Shown in pieces: positions 48,925 to 59,330 of a DNA stretch of 64,000 nt; within the stretch, counting starts at the first letter, position 1; every line of letters begins with the position of its first letter. The notes beneath the pieces were generated by a model. It saw only the letters and a program-made list of their open reading frames with translations, searched no databases and was not told the DNA's origin. The stretch spans positions 47,029,022 through 47,093,021 of the forward strand of contig CM045768.1 in assembly GCA_025200525.1 (NCBI GenBank). The letters are read 5' to 3'. The DNA comes from Camellia lanceoleosa. Taxonomy: Eukaryota > Streptophyta > Magnoliopsida > Ericales > Theaceae. A program made the position numbers and the translations under genes.

Positions 48925-51895
48925 ATGGCTACTACAACTGAAACTGCATCTGGCAGTGGTACTCCTATTGTTACACCAACATCGGTCCCTATCCAAAACC
49001 ATGTTCATGTACCAATCAATCATGGAGAAAAACCGGAAAAATTTAACGGTACTGAGTTTAAGAGATGGCAGCAGAAGATGCTGTTCTATCTTACAACTCT
49101 TAATTTGGCCCGGTTTCCCCATGAAGAGGCTCCAGCACTTAGGCCTCGTTTGGCAAGAGGCTAAAATAGCCAATTAGCCAAAAAGTTACCTTTTTAGCCA
49201 AAAAGCCAACAACCCATACCAAAAAGTCAAAGATTCCCTTTTCTCTCTACTTTTTGCACGTCGTTTCGTAATTAGCCAAAAAGTTGGCCCAAACATACAG
49301 GTTTTTCTTACTAACCTTTTTAGCCAATTAGCCAAAAAGTTACTAAATTAGCCTGTTCCCAAACGAGGCCTTAAAGAGGGTGAAAGTGATCGACAAGTTG
49401 TTGCCGCTGTAGATGCTTGGAAACATTCAGATTTCCTGTGCAGAAACTACATCCTCAATGGCCTTGACAACATGCTGTATAATGTTTACAGTCCTCTGAA
49501 GTCAGCAAAAGAATTATGGGATTCTTTGGAGAAGAAATACAAGATAGAAGATGCCGGCATGAAGAAATTTGCCGTCAGTAAATTTCTGGATTTTGTTATG
49601 GTAGACTCCCAAACGGTAATATCTCAAGTTCAAAATTTTCAAATAATTTAGCATGATATTCATTCAGAAGGTATGTCTCTTAGCGAATCTTTCCAAGTCG
49701 CTGCTTTGGTGGAAAAGTTACCACCGGCTTGGAAAGATTTTAAAAATTATTTAAAACATAAACGCAAAGAGATGACCATGAATGAGTTGATTGTAAGATT
49801 AAGAATTGAGGAAAATAACCGAAAGGCTGAAAAAAGGAATGGGAAAAATCCTATTGAGTCCAAGGCTAATGTGGTTGAACAAGTTCATAAACCACATAAC
49901 AAAAAGAGAAAGTTTACTGGAGATGGTCCTAAACAAGGCAACAACAATGACAACAAGAAGTTCAAAGGAAAATGCTATAACTGTGGCAAGACTGGACATT
50001 GAGCTTCTGACTACTGCCGTCCTAAGAAGGATCATGGAAGTACAAGTAAGAAGACCACCAATCAGGCCAATGTAACAGAATTGGATTACATCTATGATGG
50101 AGTGAATGACATCAACCTCTCTGCTGTGATGTCTGAGGCTAACTTGGTTGGAAATCCCAAAGAGTGGTGGGTTGACACTGGAGCAACTCGTCACATATGT
50201 GCGGACAAGAAGATGTTCACTACCTACAAAGAGGCTGCAAATGGTGAAAACTTTTTCATGGGAAATTCTTCTACTTCTACTGTGGTTGGACAAGGGAAAG
50301 TGATCTTGAAGATGACATCAGGGAAAGAACTGACCCTCAACAACGTACTGCATGTACCTGACATCCGGAAGAATTTAGTATCTGGTTCTTTGTTAAGTAA
50401 AAATGGTTTTAGGCTTGTTTTTGAGTCTGATAAGTTTGTATTAACAAAGAGTGGTATGTATGTTGGTAAAGGATACATGAGTGATGGTCTCTTTAAACTA
50501 AACGTAATGACAGTTGTACCAAAAGTTGCTATGAATGAGAATAACACATCTTTTGCTTATATTCTTGAGTCGAATTTATGGCATGGTAGATTAGGTCATG
50601 TAAATTATGATGCTTTGCGTAGATTAATTGGTTTGGATTATATACCAAAGTTTGAAATTAATCCTAATCATAAATGTGAAGTTTGTGTAGAAGCGAAACT
50701 AACTAAGGCTCCATTTAAATCAGTTGAAAGGAAAACTGAACCTCTAGAATTAATTCATACTGATGTATGTGATCTAAAATTTATTCAAACTAGAGGAGGC
50801 AAAAAGTATTTCATAACATTTATCGATGATTGCACAAGATATTGTTATGTTTATTTACTTAGAAGTAAAGATGAAGCCTTAGAAATGTTTAAACTCTACA
50901 AAACAGAAGTTGAAAATCAACTTGGTAAAACCATTAAAATGGTTAGAAGTGATAGGGGTGGTGAATATGATGCACCATTAAATGAATTTTGTGCTCAACA
51001 TGGCATTATTCACCAAACTCTGACCCCTTATTCTCCTGACAAAATGGAATTCTTTGAAAGGAAGAATAGAACCCTAAAAGAAATGATGAATGCCATGTTA
51101 CTAAGTTTAGGTTTACAACAGAACTTGTGGGGGGAAGTAATATTGTCTGCTAATTATGTTCTTAATAGAATACCCCACAAGAAAACCAACAGCACTCCTT
51201 ATGAATTATGGAAAAGTCGACCATCTTCCTACAAATACTTAAAAGTGTGGGGGTGTTTGGCAAAAGTGGAAGTTCCTGTTCCTAAAAAGACTAAGATTGG
51301 ACCAAAAAGCGATGGGTGTGTGTTTATTGGTTATGCTCAGAATAGTAGTGCATATCGGTTTTTGACTTATAAATCAGAAATACCTGATATAAATGTGAAC
51401 ACTATTATAGAGTCAATGAATGCTGTGTTTTTTGAACATGTCTTTCCTTACAAGAAAGGACAGGAATTAAGTTCACAGAAAAGAACTTATGATTGTACAC
51501 AAAGTCAAGAGACTAATGACAATCAAACACAAGAGACTAGTAATGGTCTCAACCAACAGGATTTAACTGATGATGAACCAAGAAGAAGTAAGAGAGCGAG
51601 AACATCTAAATCCTTTGGTCCAGATTTTCTGACATACTTGTTAGAAAATAAACCTCAAAGCTTTAAAGCAGCAATGACAGGTCCTGAAGCACCTTTGTGG
51701 GAAGAGGCTGTTAATAATGAAATTGAATCCATTATGCAAAATCATACTTGGGAATTGGTGGATCTTCCACCAGGATCTAAACCTCTTGGATATAAATGGA
51801 TATTCAAGAGAAAAATGAAAGCAGATGGTTCAATTAACAAGTATAAAGCAAGACTTGTAGTTAAAGGTTACAGACAAAAGGAAGGTCTGGACTAT
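48925..51895 (+). pseudogene. Copia gag-pol polyprotein, interrupted
   Basis: One frame in order. Gag from ATG 48925 (split by the MITE after codon 72); CCHC knuckle CYNCGKTGH at 49975-49999; protease DTGAT near 50176-50190; GAG-pre-integrase [15 protein letters not shown] and CEVCVEAK (50580-50700); integrase with Asp in [11 protein letters not shown] (about 50815-50850) and SDRGGEY (about 50950-50970) and Glu in ERKNRTLKE (about 51056-51085); reverse transcriptase start [20 protein letters not shown] (51750-51810). Breaks: the MITE, an in-frame TAG at 49649-49651, TGA at 50000-50002 at the zinc knuckle (CGA to TGA type), and loss of the rest of reverse transcriptase and RNase H at the family-A insertion. 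The segment before the integrase Glu is DKMEFF, not the usual SNGVA type, so the core is also altered. Confidence 0.92.
49142..49370. mobile_element. Tourist-like (PIF/Harbinger) MITE, 229 bp
   Basis: Terminal inverted repeats GGCCTCGTTTGG / CCAAACGAGGCC-type ends, then longer imperfect inverted repeats rich in TTAGCCAAAAAG. Flanked by TTA at 49139-49141 and 49371-49373, the 3-bp TWA duplication of PIF/Harbinger. It has no coding capacity and lies inside copia gag; removing it with one TTA restores the gag frame. Confidence 0.92.
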
Positions 51896-54800
51896 TGTAG
51901 ACGCCCCCGAACGCCCCGGGAGGGTTAAGTCCCGTTCCGTTCATATTGGGTTTACTACAGTTCGGACTCGATTTGTGTCGGTTCTAAATCTGAACCAAAG
52001 AGTCCAAATCCGGCAAATCGTTTGAGAAAACAGATTTTTGAAAAAAGTAGTGCCAAACATGGACTGCTTTGCCAGATTACAGAGTCGCCACCTAAATATT
52101 TGAAATGGGAAATTTAGGAAACCCTGACTCGGTGCCGAAGGCCACGTGTCCGTCATCACCAAAGTGGTCTTGGCTCGGGAGCTTGGGTACGATCGGGGAA
52201 GGTCAGCTATGAGCACCCCCTTTCGCCCGGTCCGACGACCGGCCTCTACTAACCGTGATATCTGATTTTGAAAACTTTATGCGTTCTTATTCCAGTTATT
52301 AGCCTAGAATTACTATGTTATCGCCTGACAAACAAGTATAGACTAGATTGCCTAATTTGAAATAAACATTGCATATCCGATTCGTTTTGAAAAGCAGGTT
52401 TGAAATTGCTACTACATAAGTAGGCTAAAATCTGATTTCAACGAGTTATTCCAACTCAAGCAATCCAACCTCCATCCACAGCATTCAAGCAGTTTATCTC
52501 ACATAAGCACTTAGCATGGTAAGCATCTTGTCATGGCAACACTCACACACATGTGATATGCTAAAGCATAAATACTTACATCGTACTCCGTGCCAAAACA
52601 AGAAACTAGTTAGCAAACATGCATGACTTAGTTCATGTTAAATGGCTAATGCAACACAGGCGAAGATGCAATCTAGACAGGCTCGGCTATCCTATACATG
52701 GCATGTGGAATGCTACAAATAACACGTATTCAATTTGGAATTGAAATACAATGCAGTTTGTATGATGTCGAGCCGATGCGTGTAAACAAATGCATGGATG
52801 CACGCATGCATTGCATAAGGTATGCTAAAATAGCGTGCCCTAATCTACCATAAATGGCGGGTAAATAAAAGGGAAGAAAGAACTGGGGGTTGGAAGACAT
52901 CTATACCACTGACACTCACTTAGAACAGGTTCGCCTACACTCGGAGGGACCAAAATAATATCTGATCCAAAATAAATGAATAAATATTACAAATTCTAAT
53001 TCTTGAATAAATAAATGTGAAATAAAAGGGGCCTGACCCCTCGCCTCGAGATCTTGTGAATGATGCATGCTCGATGTCCGCCTTGCAGGAACCCGCACCA
53101 TGCCTCTGTTCCCTCTGCTTTTCTGCCTCTCTGGAAAATTGCGAATCTGGACACCTTCCACATACCTGAATATTACCACCGGTGAAGGGTTGGACCATCG
53201 GTTCTGAGGTTTGGCCACCATTGCAATTGAGATTATCGGCACAAAAAGTGTGCGGTCGGCCTTGAAGAGTGCCGGTCGGCACTAAATTCTCGGAGAGAGC
53301 AGTTTGTGACAGCAGAGCACAGAGCATGGTATGAAATTTTGGGACAAATGTATGCACGGACACACTCCCTATTATGCAATGGACTCAAGGGAGCATGGCC
53401 CTCGACCCCCGGGCCACCAATCACGCATTTCAATGCATGATGGCCCAAGAAGCCAAAGTGTGCAACTTCAATGTGGAATGAAATGCACATAAACAAACAA
53501 ATAGCTCAACCTCTATCATACTCAATTCAAGAGGTAAAGCATGCATGTCAAATGCGACCTAAGCATGCAATCTAACATGCAATATGAACATGCGAGTATA
53601 TAAACATGCTAGGCATACAACCTAAGCAACACATACAAAGTAAGCATGCTACAACATATGAGGGAATGGACTTAAACTAGATTAGGCAGCCTCAAACAAG
53701 CCTAAAACAGTGGCCATAAGATGAAAATGAGGCGCCTCGAAATGCGTGCATACTTGCACGCAAACCGATGCGATGGCATATACAATGCAATATGGTTAAA
53801 ATGGCATATACAATGCAACATGGACTTATACTAACATGAGAGAGCCTCAACCACACTCACATAAGAGGCCGTGAGATGAAAATGAAGTGCCTCGAAATGC
53901 GTGCTGCAGACGCATAAGCAGAACAATGGCATAAAGGCATGAAATGGCATGGCAAACGATATGAAAACATGCTAATGGAATTTCAGCACTGAAATGTGGG
54001 GGAAAACAGTCCCGAATCATGGCCAAAGTACATCCGATGCACGGAATAGTCCCGAAACATGAATTTTGGCACCCGAAATGGCCTATAGCTATGCCAAAAG
54101 TGCAAGATATGAACATGAAGTATGAAGACAGCAGCTAGAAAGTCCCAAAACAAGCATTTTTCAGTTTATTACATGGCCACAAAAACACATACAAGTATGG
54201 GAAAAATCCTATGCAAGGAAAGGGTCACAAGGGGGGCAAAGAGATAACCGATACATGGAGGCTCCAAACAAGTGAGGGCCCTTCTACAATGTTGTAGAGG
54301 GACCCAGAATATGGCTATTTAAAGCAGATGTCCGAGCCAAAATCAGTATACAAATAGGCTCAAAATGTCATGCAAAACAAGGGCAAAATGAGGCCACAAC
54401 ATGAGGTATATAAAGGGTGCATCAAATAGTCAAAGACCCTTCATGAGACATGTAGAGGGGGTCAAAATAAGACACTTTTCAGGCCTGTCGAAGACCCAAA
54501 AACAGAAGCATGGTAGGCTAACAAAGCATGCGAAATTACGGTAAATAGAAGAGATTATGAAACAAGTGCAAGATAGAGTTACCAAACATGGTTGAGCCCT
54601 TATTCAATGTTGAAGAAGGGCTCAAAATAATCCTACTTTCAGTTTATTACATGCTCAAAAACAGGTTATACACCATCCAAATATACTATGCAAGAATCAT
54701 GGCATACAAGGGGGTAAAGAGATAGGTGCTAGATGCTATCACCAAACAGCAAGGGGTCCTCAATCAAACATGAAGAGGACCCCAAAATAAGACTATTTGA

Positions 54801-56095
54801 AGTTTGGGTCGGAGCCCAAAAGTGCTTGCAAGCAAGGCTTAGATGTGAAGCAAGAAAATACTAGAAAAGGGAAGATGAGAACTCACCCTTGAAGACTAAC
54901 TCTTGGCTGCCCTTTTGACTGAAAAACAGTGCCTCCTAGACTCTGAGAAGACCTCCAAGCCGCTGGAAATGGAGTGGTGGTGGTGGTGCTAGGTGGTGGT
55001 GAAGGAATGGCCCAAGAACAAGGGTGTTTGGAGGTGGAATGAGAGAGATATATTGAGAGATGGAGGAATGTATATGTATATATCAGATATACATATATTT
55101 CTCTGGTTTTTTGTTCCAAAGTCTCCAACCTTTTGCAATGGGAGAGAAGGGCTCTTTAAATAGGCAAAGACAAAGGTTCTTGGCTTCTCCAAGAAGCCAA
55201 ATGAAAGGGGCCAAAGGGTGCAAAGGGTTTGTGGCTTATTTGAGAAGCTTGGACAGCTGGTAGGCTTCTTGAGTAAGCCAAGACAAGGGGTCAAGGCTTC
55301 CTCAAGAAGCCTTGAGCAAAGGGTGCACCAAAAAGGGCCAAAATGTGGTTAAAGGGATAAGTGATAGCTGCGGGTCTCAAATGGCCGAGAGCCCTTCAAC
55401 AAAGTTGAAGAGGGGCTCAAAATAAGACACTTTTTAGTTTACGACCAAGTCCAATACAGCCCAAAAGTATGCCTAAAATACCGTGCAAAAATAGGCCCAA
55501 AAAGAGGTAAAGAGGCAAGTGACAGATGGAGATGTCAAACAGTAAAAGGTCCTTAATCAAACATGAAAAGGACCTGAAAATATGACTATCTCAAGTTCAG
55601 GTCGGAGCCCAAAAATGTAGAACGAAGGCTCGGGAGCCGAAACACGCAGTTCGGGGCCCCGAAAGTGGGCTGTTAGGCACCGGAAGTGGTGTTCGACCAC
55701 GAAGTTGGTTTCTCGGACCCCAGTGTCCCTCGAAAGGGAGTAAATAAGATGCATGCCAAAAATCGGGGCAAACGGAGGTGGTTAGACGGTCCCGAACCGA
55801 GGCACATGACTGTGGCTCCAAAAGCAGGAAGGGCTCGAAATGGGCAAAATGGCCTCGACCACAAAAGCGTAGCCTCTGCCCTTTGAGAGATGGTGCACGA
55901 GACCTCTCCTCCCTTTGGGAAGAGAAAACAAAAGCGAACTGGTTATGGCAGGCAAAAGCACAAAGAGTCCGGAAGTCCGGAGGCAAGGCTAATGGCGAGA
56001 CTCAAAACTTCGAAGCGACAACCTGATGCAATATCACCAAGCGCTCAATCGGTGGCGTCTGAGTCTTGAGGATGGTCAAAAATGGGGTGACTACA
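51896..56095 (-). mobile_element. 3' LTR of element A5 (4200 bp)
   Basis: On + it starts TGTAGACGCCCCC and ends GGGGTGACTACA (one change from TCTACA). Contains a weak TATA (55155-55162), the donor-like TTCAAGG|GTGAGT (54881-54892), GC-rich CCGGTCGGC clusters (53160-53285) and the U5 primer-core copy at 52080-52090. Confidence 0.92.
54881..54892 (-). other. Conserved splice-donor-like site in A5 3' LTR
   Basis: The minus strand reads TCTTCAAGG|GTGAGTTC, the best match to a plant donor among the minus-strand copies, 276 bp after the TTTAAATA box. Confidence 0.6.
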
Positions 56096-56113
56096 GTTGC
56101 CCCTCTTTGACGG
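56096..56113 (-). other. Polypurine tract of element A5
   Basis: The minus strand reads CCGTCAAAGAGGGGCAAC directly before the 3' LTR, identical in its core to 3768-3781. Confidence 0.85.
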
Positions 56114-56230
56114 AACTCGAAAGTCATAACAATGACGGGAGTGAATGTCAAAGCCCAGAGGCGACCCATTTTGACAAGTAGAAGACTTAGACAAACAAGC
56201 AAAATATAGCTGAATAAATGGTTGTGCCCG

Positions 56231-56285
56231 CAGGCTGCCTACGTATCCCTTTGCAAGGAATCAAACCAACGTAGTTCAGGGGCAG
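56231..56285 (-). repeat. Conserved TACGTAGGCAGC element, A5 3' side
   Basis: The minus strand reads GAACTACGTTGGTTTGATTC, a spacer, then GGGATACGTAGGCAGCC. The arms CTACG/CGTAG can pair. A related copy lies at 59900-59955 near the other end of the internal region. Confidence 0.75.
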
Positions 56286-56449
56286 GATGCAAATGGTATG
56301 CAAAGAAGACTTTTGAAAATTGGACTTATACGCTTCATGGCCGGTTTGACAAGTAAAGTGCACAAAAGCGGTCTGAGCGCAAAATAAGCCTTGAGTGAAG
56401 TGTAACGCACAAAGGCAGTCGCGATAAAATGGATGCAAAATGCGTAATG

Positions 56450-58060
56450 TGCACAAAAGCAGGCGACCTGAGTGAATGCACAAAAGCGATTGCTAAGCGG
56501 ATGCACAAAATAGTGCGATGCTAAAGGTGTACAAAATAGCATGAGCGGGGTGAATGCACAAAAGCGATCGCGATCTGAGATAAGGTGCGCAAGATAGCGC
56601 GATGCGCAAAATAACGCGAACAATGAATGCATGCAAAATGCAACCAGGTAAAGTGCGCAAAATAGCGCGAATGATACAATGCACAAAATAGTGCGATGCG
56701 CTAAACAGCGCGATGCGCTAGACAACGCGAGTGCACAAGATAGTGCGAATGCACAAGATAGTGCGATGTGGCTTAAATGCACAAAATAGTGCGATGCGCA
56801 AAATAGCGCGAATGAAAATGTAATGTAATGCACAAAACAGTGCGATACGCTAAACAGCGCGAGTGAAGTGTAATGCACAAAACAGTGCGATGCGCAAAAT
56901 AGCGCGAATAAATGTGATGCACAAGACAGTGCGAATGGGGTGCGCAAGATAGCGCGAGCAAATGTAATGCACAAAATAGTGCGATGCGCAAAATAGCGCG
57001 AATGATTGGATGCAAAATGCAAGTAAGGTGCACAAAATAGTGCGATGCGCAAAATAGCGCGAATGATGAATTGCACAAAATAGTGCGATGCGTAAAATAG
57101 CGCGAATGAGATGTAATGCAAAATGCAGTGAGATGCACAAAATAGCGCGATGCGCAAAATAGCGCGAATGAAATGTAATGCACAAAACAGTGCGATTGAG
57201 GTGCGCAAAATAGCGCGATGCGTTAGACAACGCGAGTGCACATGATAGTGCGATGGAGGTGCGCAAGATAGCGCGATGCGTTAGACAACGCGAGTGCACA
57301 AGACAGTGCGATGATGTGATGCACAAAACAGTGCGATACGAAAATGGCACGATTAAAATGCAATGCACTAACAAGTGCAAATGGGATGCGCAAGATAGCG
57401 CGAGCAAATGTAATGCACAAAATAGTGCGATGCGCAAAATAGCGCGAATGAAGTGTAATGCACAAAACAGTACGATGCGCAAAATAGCGCGAATAAATGT
57501 GATGCACAAGACAGTGCGAATGGGGTGCGCAAGATAGCGCAAGCAAATGTAATGCACAAAATAGCGCGATGCGCAAAATAGCGCGAATGAAATGTAATGC
57601 ACAAAACAGTGCGATTGAGGTGCGCAAAATAGCGCGATGCGTTAGACAACGCGAGTGCACAAGACAGTGCGATGGAGGTGTGCAAGATAGCGCGATGATG
57701 TGATGCACAAAATAGTGCGATACGCTAAACAACGCGAGTGATTTGAAATGCACAAGACAGTGCGATACGCTAAACAGCGCGAATGATTTGAAATGCACAA
57801 GATAGTGCGATACGCTAAACAGCGCGAATGATTTGAAATGCACAAGATAGTGCGATACGCTAAACAGCGCGAGTGATTTGAAATGCACAAGATAGTGCGA
57901 TACGCTAAATAGCGCGAGTGATTTGAAATGCACTAAATAGTGCGATACGCTAAACAGCGCGAGTGAGGTACAACCACAAGATGCACATGACAGTGCAAGT
58001 GAGATACAAAGTGTAAGTGCACAAGATAGTGCGAGTGAGATAAAATGCACAAGAAAGTGC
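56450..58060 (-). repeat. Hairpin tandem array of element A5
   Basis: About 45-50-bp units, each with two small inverted repeats: GCACAAAATAGTGC and GCGCAAAATAGCGC. Variants include GCGTTAGACAACGC, GCGCTAAACAGCGC and GCACATGACAGTGC. Higher-order copies are visible (the 57410-57660 block resembles 56870-57240). The long minus-strand frames of about 250-320 codons here are only repeat translations rich in ALFCASHYFVH-like units. Confidence 0.95.
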
Positions 58061-59330
58061 GATGAAATGCATCTTCTATGCAAGTATGGGGGCATTTTCC
58101 ATGCAATATTGAAAACAAGCATATTTTATGCATGAATCATAACGATGCGCGGCACACATGCAACAACAGTGTATATGAAAGTTCATATTCTATGCAATAG
58201 AGGAGCATCAAATGTGTACTCTGGTATCTCTGATTTACCTCTCAGAGGGTTTTGCAACACACTCAGTTCGAAAAGGGTACACCCTGTTCATATCGGCAAG
58301 AGATAACATCTGCTGCTGCTTTAATTGTCGTTCTGACTTGAAGTAGGCTTACACTTGAGGTAGAGGCGCACTCATACTTCGGTAGCATTGCCAAGGCCTG
58401 AAGAGGTACATCCGGAGTACAATCACGGAATTTGCTGAAGGCGAAACACACTCAGATGCTTCAATTTTCCCTCTTTTCTTTTGCTTGGCAGCCCGGAACC
58501 ATTATAGCTTCAGATAGGTCCTGGTTCTACTGTTCTCACACGACCTGGGTTGAACCTTGCAGTTTTTGAAAGAACAAATTCCTTTTTGCACAAATGTGGA
58601 GAATGGCACAGCACTCTGAGCACACAACAAATTATTTTTGAAATTGAGAAAATGAGTTCTCGACCGGGTATTGAGCCTACAACTGAACACAGCGAAAAAG
58701 ACTCAACAACGAAAAACGATAGGTAAACAACCTAAACACATCTATTGACACTTGAAACGACTCAAAACAAGACTCGAGACAAACAAAACACAACGAAAGA
58801 CTCAAATGCAGACAGGGAGCCTGTTTCACCGGGTATTATTCCCACCCTTTCTTATTTGTGATTCTCACATCACTCGGCACTCAATCTCTAGTTTTCTGAA
58901 AAAGCCCTTTTCTCACTTTTTCTCTCAACGCACATCTCTCTATTCTTTAATCTCTCATTTTTTATCCCTCCCCAGAGTGGTTGGTAGATAGACAAGAAGT
59001 TGCGGGCTCTTGCCCTTAGCATTCTGCTAGATTCTTTTTCTTCCGCACACAATGAACTTTCCCCAGAGAGGTTGTGCCTGGCCCGGGTGTGTAGCAAATC
59101 TACAGCTAACATCGGTTGATGATGCCCTGCTGGGGAGTTTGGACGTGGTTAGATCTGTCCAGATGAGGAAGTGGAACATCTCGCCCCATTCCAATTTATG
59201 CTTCGCACATGGCTTGATACCTCGCTGCTTGGAGGACATGAGAGCTTTCAGCCCTTTGTTATTGACTTCAGTTGTGCCCTCTTTTGGCAGATGGAGTGCC
59301 CTTCTTGGCAAGTATGTTGATGATGGGGAA
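58061..59330. other. Element-specific middle of A5
   Basis: No homology to the middle of element C was seen. It has a 103-codon + strand frame at 59052-59363 and a CT-rich tract at 58880-58980 upstream of it, loosely like the antisense unit of element C, but no recognised domain and no good evidence that it is coding. Confidence 0.45.

Larger units (their letters stand above)
47359..51895 (+). mobile_element. Ty1/copia retrotransposon, 3' part missing from window
   Basis: Starts TGTTGGAAATGG inside the C 5' LTR. It has a TATA box at 48061-48070, a leader with intron-like ends, a gag-pol frame from 48925 and a nested MITE. It is cut at 51895 within reverse transcriptase by a family-A element. 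The duplication of its target (AGAAT at 47354-47358) should recur beyond the right end. Confidence 0.88.

Noticed and set aside
50081..50083. Independent start of a pol ORF
   Set aside because: The codon is TTG and the frame continues unbroken from upstream gag apart from the TGA at 50000; it is not a real start.
56450..58060. CRISPR-like regular array
   Set aside because: The whole unit is repeated, with no unique spacers, no cas genes, and plant context.
56276..58122. Long minus-strand frames up to 321 codons
   Set aside because: They arise from the stop-poor tandem array. The protein is a monotonous repeat and several frames overlap on the same strand.
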